Source: CAYSDH01 sp964429805 (GTDB lineage: Bacteria > Bacteroidota > Bacteroidia > Flavobacteriales_D > JABDKJ01). From it: DNA of 29,308 nt. Every line of letters begins with the position of its first letter. Positions within the stretch are counted from its first letter, which is position 1. The notes beneath the pieces were generated by a model. It was not told the DNA's origin. It searched no databases and worked only from the letters and a program-made list of their open reading frames with translations. Below, piece by piece: positions 1 through 8,597 of the stretch. Location of the stretch: positions 1 to 29,308 of the forward strand of contig CAYSDH010000039.1 in the NCBI GenBank assembly GCA_964429805.1, read 5' to 3'. The translations under genes and the position numbers were made by a program.

Positions 1-1005
1 GGCTTCAGCTATTTCCATGCACGTCACCGTACCTGAACCATCATCATCTGCGCCATTGAACACCTCTTCACCTTCTACACCTATGTGGTCATAATGCGCA
101 CTGATTACGATTACTTCTTCTTTCTTATCCGTCCCTTCTATATAGGCCATGACATTGGTAGAAGTAAGCTTCTCTGTCTTACGCTCAAAAGCAATCTTCA
201 GATCCCCACAAGCAACTTTATCTACATCTAGTTTTTCACGTTGCTTTTTAGCCTTTTTCATCTCCTTTTCGCCCATCAGACTCGTGGCCATTTTCTCAGA
301 AATATGGAGCACTGGCATGTTCATTTCAACCTTGCCTTCTTTTCCTGCGAGTGACATTCCTTTGTGAGAAAAATACTTCTTCAGACTCTCTTTCTTATCG
401 TCATAGTTTTTCTTGATAACAAGTAGGGCTTTGGCTCCGGCCTCTTCACAAACTGTTCTTTTCTTGTCAGACCCAGAACCCCATTCGCTAGGGTCTTCAG
501 AACGGCTGATTTTAAACTTTCCATCCTCTCTCTTTGGCTCTCCTTCCCAGACCATCACCACTTTTCCTTCAATGTCAAATATGTCTAGGTCAGTGTATTT
601 TTTATCTGTGATGCCATAACCGCTGTACACTAGCTCTCCTTCTATTACCCTGTCTCCCGTTCCTGGGTAGTAATAGTAATCTTCCAAGAAACTATACTCT
701 GCATCAGCGGTACTCACCTTTACACGGCTCGGATCATTGACATTTAAATCAAAGGCCTGCGTGTAACTTCCTTTCACTGGTGGAAGCCCGATAGATTTAT
801 AAAAATCCACCATGTATTTCTCACACATTTGTTGACCCTTGTATCCAGTTTCGCGTCCTTCATATTCATCAGAAGAAATCTCGTATAAGTGCTCCTTCAG
901 CTCTTCTACGGTGATTGTTTTAGCATACTTTTCTGCTACTTCTTTTTGGGCGCTTATACCTAAAGCGACACCATTAATAAGGAGGAGTATTATTAGTTTT
1001 TTCAT
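1..1005 (-). CDS. Secreted M28-family zinc aminopeptidase with PA domain (C-terminus beyond window)
   Basis: An open frame of 335 codons starts at ATG 1005 and has no stop before the window edge, so the C-terminus is missing. The N-terminus is a signal peptide (MKKLIILLLINGVALGISAQ). Residues about 130-240 resemble an inserted PA domain. The peptidase core begins near residue 290 and shows HYDHIG (zinc ligand H304, catalytic Asp D306), then NGADDDGSGT with bridging zinc ligand D321. These are M28 hallmarks. The Glu pair and remaining ligands would lie outside the window. The start overlaps the rpiB stop as ATGA (1002-1005), implying translational coupling. Known family members remove N-terminal residues from peptides outside the cytoplasm; the substrate here is unknown. 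Confidence 0.9.
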   Translation of the reverse strand, partial: MKKLIILLLINGVALGISAQKEVAEKYAKTITVEELKEHLYEISSDEYEGRETGYKGQQMCEKYMVDFYKSIGLPPVKGSYTQAFDLNVNDPSRVKVSTADAEYSFLEDYYYYPGTGDRVIEGELVYSGYGITDKKYTDLDIFDIEGKVVMVWEGEPKREDGKFKISRSEDPSEWGSGSDKKRTVCEEAGAKALLVIKKNYDDKKESLKKYFSHKGMSLAGKEGKVEMNMPVLHISEKMATSLMGEKEMKKAKKQREKLDVDKVACGDLKIAFERKTEKLTSTNVMAYIEGTDKKEEVIVISAHYDHIGVEGEEVFNGADDDGSGTVTCMEIAEA

Positions 1006-1436
1006 ATACAGTTTATCTTATTCACTCTACGTTGGTGTCTTCCACCTTCAAACTCGGTGTGCAAAAAGGAGTCCACAATTTTAATAGCCTCTTCACTGCT
1101 GATGTATCGTGCTGGCAATGACAATACATTAGCATCATTATGTTCTCTGCTCAATCTGGCTAATTCTTCATTCCACGCTATTGCAGCTCGTACATTTTCG
1201 TGCTTATTTGCCGCCATACTCACTCCATTGGCCGAGCCACAGATGAGTATTCCTATTCCTTCGCCTTCTTCAACCTTTATTGCCAGTGGATGTGCATAGT
1301 CCGGATAATCGGTACTCTCCTCGCTGTCTGTTCCTACGTCTTCCAGCGTCCAGCCTGCATCTTCAAGAGAATTTTTGAGTTCTTCTTTGAGCTTATATCC
1401 TGCATGGTCACTGCCTATAATTATTTTCTTTTTCAT
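1002..1436 (-). CDS. rpiB: Ribose-5-phosphate isomerase B
   Basis: This 144-residue protein interconverts ribose 5-phosphate and ribulose 5-phosphate in the non-oxidative pentose phosphate pathway. It has the full RpiB/LacAB signature: GSDHAG near residues 8-13, the catalytic cysteine C66 in ICGSANG followed by MAANK, REHNDANVL with H99, and the C-terminal GGRHQRR phosphate-binding segment. Length is normal for the family. The ATG at 1436 gives MKKKIIIGSDHAG, the expected N-terminus. It is the first gene of a minus-strand pair whose second gene (M28 peptidase) overlaps it by 4 bp. Confidence 0.96.
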   Translation of the reverse strand: MKKKIIIGSDHAGYKLKEELKNSLEDAGWTLEDVGTDSEESTDYPDYAHPLAIKVEEGEGIGILICGSANGVSMAANKHENVRAAIAWNEELARLSREHNDANVLSLPARYISSEEAIKIVDSFLHTEFEGGRHQRRVNKINCI

Positions 1437-1939
1437 GCCGTTAATTCACTAAAGCGTATTCATTTATTCACGTTGATTTCTTTCAATATCACTAAGTGAT
1501 TGATTTTCTGACTTTTAAAAAGACTATTTAACACCGATCTTTTTGTGAATTAGAAAATAAATCTGTGTAAAACTTCGTCAGAATTTGGGGCTAATGTTCA
1601 TTTCTATGATCGCTATACAAAAAGCTGAAATAGCCACTATCTCATGTGGCCAAACTTACTCTAAACTGTTCAAAGATCTATACCCCAAATCTTCAATAGT
1701 TTTAAAATTTCTTCTCATCAACTGACTTTATCCACAACTAGTTAAAAACACACTAAAAATCATGTTTCCAACTTATTACAAACTATTATCTCTGTTAATA
1801 AACCAGTACATAATGTGACAAGTGTGTTCATCCATATCTTTAGCCATTATTAATCAACCGATCTAACAGCATAATAACAACAATAATATTTCTTTTAAAA
1901 TATCTATTATTACTATTATATAGTTTGAGTGTAGTGAAG
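1437..1939. other. AT-rich intergenic region between divergent transcripts, with DnaA-box-like sites
   Basis: This is the longest gene-free stretch in the window (503 bp), between divergent rpiB and the MORN gene. I see no convincing ORF or RNA gene. It contains one perfect DnaA box (1728-1736) and three one-mismatch boxes (1464-1472 plus; 1544-1552 and 1564-1572 minus). Between about 1845 and 1925 it is very AT-rich. A weak -7-like TTTG sits at 1924-1927 just before the MORN start. It must hold promoters for both flanking genes, but none matches the Bacteroidota consensus perfectly. Confidence 0.6.
1728..1736 (+). promoter_or_regulatory. Perfect consensus DnaA box
   Basis: The 9-mer TTATCCACA matches the bacterial DnaA box exactly. 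A perfect match to one fixed 9-mer on either strand is expected about 0.2 times in a window this size, so it could still be chance. Near-matches in the same AT-rich intergenic region raise the interest. Function could be replication initiation, DnaA titration, transcriptional control by DnaA, or nothing. Confidence 0.4.
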
Positions 1940-3460
1940 ATGAAGAAAGTATCGATTACCGCTTTTCTGTTGTTCTTTTGTCTGGCCGCAGCGTCACAGA
2001 CCGAACTGGAACCAACAGAGTACAGATATCCCTCTGGAAAATTGTCTAGTGAGGGATTTATGAAAAATGGCAAACCAGAAGGATATTGGAAAACGTATTT
2101 TGAAAATGGACAGGTAAAAACTGAAGGTAATCGTTTGAATCATCAATTGGATGGACTGTGGAAATTTTACACTTCCTCGGGCGCCTTGAAAGAGATGATT
2201 ACTTACGTGAATGGTAAACGTAGCGGCATGACAAGCCTGTTTCAAGACAGTCTGCTGTATCAAGAAATCAGTTATGTAGAAGATATTAAGACCGGGCTTT
2301 TATTTCAGTATGATGAAAAAGGCCGTGTCAGAAAAGAAATACCGTTTGAAGAAGATTTAGAAAATGGTAGGGGTTACGAGTTCTCCAAAGACGGAGATAT
2401 TACCGTAATCATGACATATAAAGATGGCTTTNNNNNNNNNNGCGCTGAGCGATTAAACAGGACAGATAAACTCTCCAGAAAACAAGGTCTTTGGAAGGAG
2501 TTTTATGATGACAGAAAGGTGAAAAGTGAAGGCGTTTATGTCGATGATTTGAAAAACGGTCTATTTAAAACCTACGATGAAGAAGGAAAACTCATCAGTC
2601 TGGAAAAGTATGTCAACGGAGTATTAGACACAGAAGCTGCGGAGACTACAGTACTAGACATCAGAAACGAATACTACCCAGGAGGAAAAATAAAATCATC
2701 AGGCAGTTATAAATATGGAAAAAAGCATGGCGTACACCGTGATTATGATGAAGAAGGAAGTATCGTAGGCTCAACAGTGTATGAGAATGGTGAGTCAATA
2801 TCTACTGGAATAATTGGTAAGTCCGGGTCTTTTGAAGGTGAGTGGAAAACCTATCATGACAACGGAAATATCAAGGCCGAAGGTGTCTTTGAAAATGGTT
2901 TGCGCGTGAAGCAATGGAAGTTTTTTCACGAGAATGGACAGCTGTCTCAAAAGGGAAATTACAAGAAAGGTAAACCAAATGGTGAGTGGGAGTGGTACTA
3001 TGAAGACGGCAGCGTAAAGCGTAATGAGTACTACAGAAAGGGAAGAGAAGATGGAGAGTCAGTAGAGTATGATGCGCTTGGAAATGTGGTTTCAAAAGGA
3101 TCATACATAGATGGTTTAAAAGACGGTGAATGGTATTATCACATCGGAGACCATACAGTCACCGGATCATACATAGACGGTGAAAAACATGGTAAATGGG
3201 CTGGTTTTTATGAAAATGGTAAGAAGCAGTTTAAAGGAGAATTTACAAATGGACTAGCCATAGGGAAACAGCGATTTTACTTTGCTAATGGACTAGTGAA
3301 GCAGCAGGGAAAATACAACTCAGGGCGTAGAAATGGTGACTGGACCTTGTTTACAGAAGACGGAGACGTGCTTATAACTGTGCGATTTAGAAACGGAATA
3401 GAAACCCACCTTGAAGGAGAAAAGATTATTCCAACCTACCAAGAATTAGACATAGACTAA
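1940..3460 (+). CDS. Secreted MORN_2-repeat protein (YwqK-like), interrupted by an assembly gap
   Basis: From ATG 1940 the protein starts with a signal peptide (MKKVSITAFLLFFCLAAASQ), so it acts outside the cytoplasm. The rest is an array of about 22-24-residue MORN_2-type repeats, with recurring patterns such as NGKPEGYWKTYFENGQVK, GLWKEFYDD, GEWKTYHDNGNIKAEG and NGEWEWYYEDGSVK. An in-frame TTG at 1925 exists, but it overlaps a possible promoter element and adds nothing to the signal peptide, so ATG 1940 is preferred. Ten Ns at 2432-2441 interrupt a repeat; the frame happens to continue, so true length is uncertain. Such repeats are labelled YwqK-family antitoxin in databases, without support for that role here. 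The kinase gene follows 27 bp later, suggesting one transcript with a two-component system. Confidence 0.88.
   Translation: MKKVSITAFLLFFCLAAASQTELEPTEYRYPSGKLSSEGFMKNGKPEGYWKTYFENGQVKTEGNRLNHQLDGLWKFYTSSGALKEMITYVNGKRSGMTSLFQDSLLYQEISYVEDIKTGLLFQYDEKGRVRKEIPFEEDLENGRGYEFSKDGDITVIMTYKDGFXXXXAERLNRTDKLSRKQGLWKEFYDDRKVKSEGVYVDDLKNGLFKTYDEEGKLISLEKYVNGVLDTEAAETTVLDIRNEYYPGGKIKSSGSYKYGKKHGVHRDYDEEGSIVGSTVYENGESISTGIIGKSGSFEGEWKTYHDNGNIKAEGVFENGLRVKQWKFFHENGQLSQKGNYKKGKPNGEWEWYYEDGSVKRNEYYRKGREDGESVEYDALGNVVSKGSYIDGLKDGEWYYHIGDHTVTGSYIDGEKHGKWAGFYENGKKQFKGEFTNGLAIGKQRFYFANGLVKQQGKYNSGRRNGDWTLFTEDGDVLITVRFRNGIETHLEGEKIIPTYQELDID
2432..2441. other. Run of 10 undetermined bases (assembly gap)
   Basis: Ten consecutive N lie inside the MORN-repeat gene, between the residues YKDGF and AERLN. 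Repeats are a common cause of such gaps. The reading frame on both sides is the same only if the true gap length equals 10 modulo 3, so a missing repeat or a frame error cannot be excluded. Confidence 0.98.
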
Positions 3461-3487
3461 TCGGATCAGCTGCTACTTTGTAGCTGA

Positions 3488-4921
3488 ATGCAGAAGCCTT
3501 ATTACAAGCTTAATACAATGTCAAAATCTCAAGAAATACAGCGCAGTACACAGTTATTTCTTCTGGTTGATGAGCGGATGGAAAATGTCCTGGAGTACAC
3601 CGAAGGAATAGGTGAAGAAATACGCGAAGGAAATCTCTTTAGCACAGAAGAGAAGAAAGAAATTCTGGGAGAGTTAGAGGAAAAAGGAATAGTCTTTAAA
3701 ACAACCCTGGGCAGAGAATGGGTGTTTACTCGATTAGGTAGTAAAACGCGCAATGGTATACTCATCACATTCTCTCCACTTGCTGGAATAGAGTCAGAAG
3801 AAAAGGTCAAAATTGCTGGCGAACTTGATACAGTGCTTAAAAGAGAGATAGAAAAGCACAAAAACACACAGGTCATTTTAAAAGACCAAACGGCCAAGAT
3901 GAAGGCCATTTTTGACAGTACAGCTCTCTTTATTTGGACCGTAGAAAAAGGCAATATTATTACGTCATATAACGAGCGATTTGAGAAAAATATGCTCAGG
4001 TGGTTTGATAAAAAAGTAGAACTAGGCATGCTTTTTTTCGAAGAGCCATTTGCAGAAAACATGAATGCAGCCGGCAGTTTTGAGTATTATGTTAAAAAGG
4101 CATTCAACGGAAATCAAGAGCATTTTGAAGTAGAATTGTACACTGCGCAAGAAGACTATGTGTGGGTGGAGATATTTATAGAACCTATAATTGGTGAAGA
4201 CAAGACAGTTAAAGAAGTGTCGTTTATCGCCTTTGAAACCACTGAGAAAAAGCAAGTTGAAAGACAAATAGCCAGCTCACTTCAAGAAAAGGAAACACTG
4301 TTGCAAGAAGTGCATCACCGGGTAAAGAATAATCTTCAAATAATTTCAAGTATTCTAAATCTGCAGTCTTCATACGTGAAAGATGAAAACTCATTGATCA
4401 TTCTAAAGGAAAGTCAAAACAGAATCAAGTCCATGAGTTTTATTCATGAGACTCTGTACATGAGCAAGAACTTTGGAAGCATTGAAGTTGGAGAATACAT
4501 CAAGGGTCTAACTAGGAACTTGATACACTCATACAGCATTAATTCAAATGATATCTCACTAGTGCTAGACACAGATGAAGTAGAGCTTAGTCTAGACCAG
4601 GCAATACCTTGTGGCTTGATTATAAACGAGATTGTATCTAATGCTTTGAAGTACGCTTTTCCTGAAAACAAAAAGGGAAAAATAGAGGTCAGTGTCAAAG
4701 AGGAAGCGGGAGTAATGAAGATTTACATCGCAGATGATGGCATAGGTATGAAAGATGACTTTGACATTGAAGAGTCAGATTCCTTAGGATTACAATTAAT
4801 CTATACATTGACCGAACAATTGGATGGGGGGATAGAGTTTAGCGGGGAAAAGGGGACTAAATATTTAATTACATTTGAAAAGATCATACAGAAAAGGACA
4901 TGGCCGGAACCAGTGTACTAG
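3488..4921 (+). CDS. Cytosolic HisKA_2-type sensor histidine kinase with PAS-like domain
   Basis: This 477-residue kinase has no membrane segment or signal peptide. Residues 1-125 are not recognised. A PAS-like sensor region spans about 130-255, followed by a short helical linker. The HisKA_2 dimerisation/phosphoacceptor segment has EVHHRVKNN at 275-283 (His 276/277; the one before Arg is the likely acceptor). The HATPase_c domain shows an N-box with N380 (IINEIVSNALKYAF), the DDGIGM G1 box, and SLGLQL. This kinase class usually pairs with an atypical regulator, and the gene overlaps the LytTR regulator by 22 bp, a strong sign they are partners. The start could instead be ATG 3518 (MSKSQEIQ), preceded by more A-rich sequence. 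The MORN gene lies 27 bp upstream. Confidence 0.93.
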   Translation: MQKPYYKLNTMSKSQEIQRSTQLFLLVDERMENVLEYTEGIGEEIREGNLFSTEEKKEILGELEEKGIVFKTTLGREWVFTRLGSKTRNGILITFSPLAGIESEEKVKIAGELDTVLKREIEKHKNTQVILKDQTAKMKAIFDSTALFIWTVEKGNIITSYNERFEKNMLRWFDKKVELGMLFFEEPFAENMNAAGSFEYYVKKAFNGNQEHFEVELYTAQEDYVWVEIFIEPIIGEDKTVKEVSFIAFETTEKKQVERQIASSLQEKETLLQEVHHRVKNNLQIISSILNLQSSYVKDENSLIILKESQNRIKSMSFIHETLYMSKNFGSIEVGEYIKGLTRNLIHSYSINSNDISLVLDTDEVELSLDQAIPCGLIINEIVSNALKYAFPENKKGKIEVSVKEEAGVMKIYIADDGIGMKDDFDIEESDSLGLQLIYTLTEQLDGGIEFSGEKGTKYLITFEKIIQKRTWPEPVY

Positions 4922-5652
4922 TAGTTGAGGATGAGAAGATTGTTTCTAAGGACATACAAATGAGCCTTAAGAAGCTGGGTTATAATGTGGTGGGCTCTGC
5001 TGACACAGGAGAAAAAGCTATCGAAGAGGCGCTTAGTAAGCAGCCTGACATAGTGCTCATGGATATCATGCTTAAAGGCGAGATGAATGGCATACAGGCG
5101 GCCACAAAGATCAAAGAGGAGACAAACATCCCTGTAGTCTACCTAACCGCATATGCAGATGAGAGTACTCTTGCACAGGCTAAAGTAACAGAGCCACACG
5201 GGTACATCCTCAAGCCTTTTAAGGAAGTCGATATCCATACGACCATAGAAATGGCCATTTACAAGCACGCCAAAGAAAAGGAAGTGCAAAAGGAGCGAGA
5301 CCTTCTGTATTCTATTGCTGAAGGCAAAGAAGAGGTGGACCATATCTTTGTGAAATCCAACTCACGCCTAGTAAAATTGAGGATTGATGACATCTACTTT
5401 GTCGAAGCCCTAAAAGACTATGTGGTCATAAATACACTCGAAAAAAGGTACACTATTCACAGTACCATGAAAGACATTGAGGCAAAACTACGAGGAGACA
5501 AGTTTCTTCGAGTTCACCGTTCTTTCATTGTCAATATCGATAGAATTGCGGCTATAGAGCAGCCAAACATTATCATGGAAAATGATAAAAAAGTGATTCC
5601 TATCGGTGGCTCCTACAAAGAGTCTCTATCAAAGCGCATCAACTTGATGTAA
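4900..5652 (+). CDS. LytTR-family response regulator
   Basis: This 250-residue regulator has a receiver domain (residues about 4-120) and a LytTR DNA-binding domain (about 148-248). Receiver residues are intact: acidic pair E10/D11, phosphoacceptor D55 in VLMDIML, T83 and K105 in ILKPF. The C-terminal part shows the LytTR pattern IDDIYFVEALKDYV and LRVHRSFIVN. It should bind DNA when phosphorylated by the kinase whose gene it overlaps by 22 bp. Targets are unknown; the nearest candidate is its own operon promoter in 1437-1939. It converges on rnr with a 13-bp gap containing palindromes. Confidence 0.95.
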   Translation: MAGTSVLVVEDEKIVSKDIQMSLKKLGYNVVGSADTGEKAIEEALSKQPDIVLMDIMLKGEMNGIQAATKIKEETNIPVVYLTAYADESTLAQAKVTEPHGYILKPFKEVDIHTTIEMAIYKHAKEKEVQKERDLLYSIAEGKEEVDHIFVKSNSRLVKLRIDDIYFVEALKDYVVINTLEKRYTIHSTMKDIEAKLRGDKFLRVHRSFIVNIDRIAAIEQPNIIMENDKKVIPIGGSYKESLSKRINLM

Positions 5653-5677
5653 GCATGCTTGCTAGTTAGGAAACTAG
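5651..5677. terminator. Possible bidirectional terminator between the LytTR gene and rnr
   Basis: A perfect 10-bp palindrome AAGCATGCTT (5651-5660) overlaps the regulator stop codon. It is followed by a 6-bp stem CTAGTT/AACTAG with loop AGGA (5662-5677). The position between convergent genes fits a terminator, but no clear U-run follows in either direction and the stems are short. Confidence 0.3.
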
Positions 5678-7777
5678 TTCAAGATCAATTTGACGGTTCA
5701 AAGGATCCGCATTTAACACACGTACATTAATCTCATCACCGAGTCTGTAGATCTCGTTGCTACGCTGTCCGATAATAGCATACGCTGTCTCGTCAAACGC
5801 ATAACTATCGCCTTCCATAGACCGAATAGAAACCATGCCCTCGCAGTGGTTGTCTATAAGGACCACAAATAGGCCAAACTTGGTTACACCAGAGACACGC
5901 CCGGCAAATTCTTCACCTATGTGCCTTCTCAAGTACAGGGCCTGCATAAACTTCTTACTTGCTCGCTCAGCCTCTACAGCCTTGCGTTCCATCAGTGAAG
6001 AGTGTCGTGCCCCATAGTCTATCTGACCCTTATCAGCATCTTTAGACCCCGCCAAGTATTTAGCGAGTAATCTATGCGCAATCACATCAGGATATCGCCT
6101 AATAGGAGAGGTGAAGTGTGAGTAGTTTTCAAAAGCTAGACCATAGTGACCTATGTTTTCCATGCCATAATCGGCTTTAGACATAGAGCGTATTACCATC
6201 TGTTGTATGGCACCTTGTTGAGGCGTCCCATCAGCTTCTTCTAGGAGGTCACGGAGCTCTTTTCTAATCTTCCCAGACCGAATGTCCAGGTTCATGTCAA
6301 ACGAGTTCACAAAACGCTTTAGAGAAGCTAGTTTTTCGACATCAGGCTGGTCGTGGTTCCTGTATATAAATGGTGGTGTCGGTTTGATTGTTCCCACCCA
6401 CTGAGCCACACACTTGTTGGCAAGCAACATGTATTCCTCAATCAGCTCGTTGGCCTCTAAAATCTCTTTTTTCTTTACTCTTATCGGCTCTCCATGCTCA
6501 TCATACTCAAAACCAATCTCGTCACTACTAAACTCAAAACCACCATGGTCCATTCGTTCTTTGCGCAGTATTCTCGCCACATCGTTGAGCGTCTTGATTT
6601 CAGATGACATATCACCCGCTCCGGTTTCAATTACATCTTGAGCTTCGGCATATGTAAAGCGTCTGTCAGAGTGAATTACTGTTCTACCAATCCATGAGTC
6701 ATGGACCTTACCAGACCCATCCATGTCAAACACAGCGGCAAAGCATAGTTTCGTCTCATTAGGCCTTAGAGAGCAAAGCACGTTACTCAACACTTCAGGT
6801 AGCATAGGCACCACTTGATTGGCCAGATACACTGATGTTGCACGCTTTGATGCCTCCTTGTCTAAAATTGACCCAACAGGCACATAGTGGCTCACATCGG
6901 CAATGTGGATGCCCACTCTAAACCGCCCATCTTTAAGTTGCTCAAAGGAGAGTGCATCATCAAAATCTTTGGCATCATGCGGATCGATGGTAAACGTTGA
7001 TATCTCTCTAAAATCACGTCTTTTCGCGATTTCTTTTTCGCTGATGGCCACGGGTATTTTTTCAGCAGCTTCAAGCACTTCTGGTGGAAACGAAAACGGA
7101 AGACCAAACTCATAGAGTATAGACTCCATCTCGACACTTGTTTCGCCTGGCGTACCTATAACCGTGACTACTTCACCAAAAGGACTATCAGCAGTTGCGG
7201 GCCATTCTTTTATCTTAACTAGCACCTTTTGACCGTTTGTGGCGCCCATCAACTTGTTTAATGGCACAAAAATGTCAACAGGCATAAACGGGTCATCAGG
7301 CTTCAAAAAGGCAAAGCTCTCAGAGACCTCAATTATTCCAACATACGACTTCTCTACTCTATCAACGAGCTGAATAATGCTCGCCATCTCTTTGCCTTTA
7401 TGGACACTCACCTCAGCAAGTACCACATCACCCTTCAAAAAGCCTTTGCTACTTTTCTTTCTAACGGGTAGGTCATCTTTCAGTAAATCGCTCATAAAAA
7501 AGACGCTTCCTCTGCGGGAAATATCTAAAGTACCCTCGATTACTCCAGCGTTTTGAGAGATAAGCTTAAAGCGCCCAGGCTCTACTTCTTTTATTTTCTT
7601 TTGTTTGGCCAGGTCCAAGAGAGACTCTGCAATCATCAGTTTTACCTGTGAATCAGACTCTTTTAGTTTAGCGGCAATTTGTTTGTAATTGAGCGTCTTT
7701 TTACGCTCCTTCATAAAGACGGAAAGCACTTTGCCTTCAATCTTTTTCTTCAGTTTTTTCTTCTTAGCGGGTTTCAT
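5666..7777 (-). CDS. rnr: Ribonuclease R (3'-5' exoribonuclease, RNB family)
   Basis: From ATG 7777 this is a 703-residue protein, normal for RNase R. A lysine-rich N-terminus is followed by a helix-turn-helix-like segment, cold-shock domains, the RNB catalytic domain and a C-terminal S1 domain (GRVSGVTKFGLFVVL). The RNB metal-binding motif DPHDAKDFDDA lies at about residues 265-275, with the conserved aspartates present. RNase R degrades structured RNA processively from the 3' end. The frame extends to another ATG at 7825, but a -7-like element (TTCCTTTG on the minus strand, 7828-7835) would place transcription start inside or after it, so 7777 is favoured. It is divergent from ferritin. Confidence 0.96.
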   Translation of the reverse strand: MKPAKKKKLKKKIEGKVLSVFMKERKKTLNYKQIAAKLKESDSQVKLMIAESLLDLAKQKKIKEVEPGRFKLISQNAGVIEGTLDISRRGSVFFMSDLLKDDLPVRKKSSKGFLKGDVVLAEVSVHKGKEMASIIQLVDRVEKSYVGIIEVSESFAFLKPDDPFMPVDIFVPLNKLMGATNGQKVLVKIKEWPATADSPFGEVVTVIGTPGETSVEMESILYEFGLPFSFPPEVLEAAEKIPVAISEKEIAKRRDFREISTFTIDPHDAKDFDDALSFEQLKDGRFRVGIHIADVSHYVPVGSILDKEASKRATSVYLANQVVPMLPEVLSNVLCSLRPNETKLCFAAVFDMDGSGKVHDSWIGRTVIHSDRRFTYAEAQDVIETGAGDMSSEIKTLNDVARILRKERMDHGGFEFSSDEIGFEYDEHGEPIRVKKKEILEANELIEEYMLLANKCVAQWVGTIKPTPPFIYRNHDQPDVEKLASLKRFVNSFDMNLDIRSGKIRKELRDLLEEADGTPQQGAIQQMVIRSMSKADYGMENIGHYGLAFENYSHFTSPIRRYPDVIAHRLLAKYLAGSKDADKGQIDYGARHSSLMERKAVEAERASKKFMQALYLRRHIGEEFAGRVSGVTKFGLFVVLIDNHCEGMVSIRSMEGDSYAFDETAYAIIGQRSNEIYRLGDEINVRVLNADPLNRQIDLELVS

Positions 7778-7933
7778 ATGTGCACAGAACGTGCCTCTTA
7801 AAGTGATATGTTCAGAATTGAACAATGCAAAGGAATGGAAAAATAGCGCCTCAACTCTAAAATTTATGCGGAGAATTAAAAATGAAACGTTAAGAACAAC
7901 AATTATTAGCCTGTCTAGTCAACGGTTCGGGCG

Positions 7934-7941
7934 TATCTTTG
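7934..7941 (+). promoter_or_regulatory. Bacteroidota -7 promoter element of the ferritin gene
   Basis: TATCTTTG matches TAnnTTTG perfectly and ends 16 bp before the ferritin ATG, implying a leader of about 10 nt. No TTG lies at the ideal -33 distance. No recognisable Fur-type operator was seen. Confidence 0.6.
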
Positions 7942-7957
7942 ACTTAAAATAATCACT

Positions 7958-8464
7958 ATGCTATCGTCAAACGTGGAGTCAATCCTCATCAAACAAATTG
8001 AAACAGAGGCGTACTCGTCTCAGGTATATCTTGCCATGGCCTCATGGGCTGAGAATAATGGCCTCAATGGAGTGGCTCACTTTTGCTACGGTCATGCAGA
8101 AGAGGAAAGGAGCCACATGCTCAAGCTGGTCCGCTATGTCAACGACAGAGGAGGGCACGGAGTGATATCTGCGCTGTCAAAACCACCAGCAAATTATAAG
8201 TCTGTACGCGAAGTATTTGAGCAAATCTATGCGCACGAAGTAAAGGTGAGTGCTGAGATTAATAAAGTGGTGGATATCACGCTTGCCGAGAAAGATTACA
8301 TCACTCACAACTTCATGCAGTGGTATGTGGCCGAGCAAGTGGAAGAAGAGGCGCTAGCAAGTAGTATGCTAGACAAGCTCAATCTAATTAATGAAGATGC
8401 CTCTGGACTCTACATGTTTGACAGAGATCTAGAGTCGTTTAAGCACGAAGAATCAGAAGAGTGA
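7958..8464 (+). CDS. ftnA: Bacterial non-haem ferritin
   Basis: This 168-residue ferritin oxidises Fe(II) and stores Fe(III) in a 24-subunit shell. All ferroxidase residues align at the same numbers as in E. coli FtnA: E17, E50, H53, E94, Q127 and E130, with E129 also present. Length is typical. It is preceded by a perfect -7 element and is divergent from rnr (180 bp between starts). A weak stem-loop (8479-8494) follows. It is monocistronic by layout, since the next plus-strand gene has its own promoter. Confidence 0.96.
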   Translation: MLSSNVESILIKQIETEAYSSQVYLAMASWAENNGLNGVAHFCYGHAEEERSHMLKLVRYVNDRGGHGVISALSKPPANYKSVREVFEQIYAHEVKVSAEINKVVDITLAEKDYITHNFMQWYVAEQVEEEALASSMLDKLNLINEDASGLYMFDRDLESFKHEESEE

Positions 8465-8478
8465 TCTAAGATAAAAAC

Positions 8479-8494
8479 GGTTACTACCGTAACC
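8479..8494 (+). terminator. Weak stem-loop downstream of ferritin
   Basis: GGTTAC and GTAACC form a 6-bp stem around loop TACC, 15 bp after the ferritin stop, followed by TTCTGTT. It may help terminate the ferritin transcript, but the stem is short and the T-run is broken. Confidence 0.3.
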
Positions 8495-8540
8495 TTCTGT
8501 TATCAAAACGCGTAAGTGGAAACTGAAGCATGCCGCAGTA

Positions 8541-8569
8541 TTGGTTGCTTCTGCCTAAGTGTAAATTTG
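8541..8569 (+). promoter_or_regulatory. Promoter of the YfiR/TPR/PP2C operon
   Basis: A -33 TTG at 8541-8543 is separated by 18 bp from a perfect -7 element TAAATTTG at 8562-8569 (family optimum about 19). Transcription would begin near 8575, which argues for the GTG start at 8598 over the TTG at 8574. Confidence 0.65.
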
Positions 8570-8597
8570 AGAATTGAGCAAACTTAGCGCCACAAAA

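Noticed and set aside
1940..3460. Toxin-antitoxin reading of the MORN (YwqK-like) protein
   Set aside because: The protein is exported and no toxin-like gene is adjacent; the antitoxin label is a database name and is not supported here.
3529..4062. 177-codon minus-strand open frame inside the histidine kinase gene
   Set aside because: It is antisense to a kinase with clear domains, is Ser/Phe-rich as expected for a shadow frame, and has no promoter or recognisable motif.
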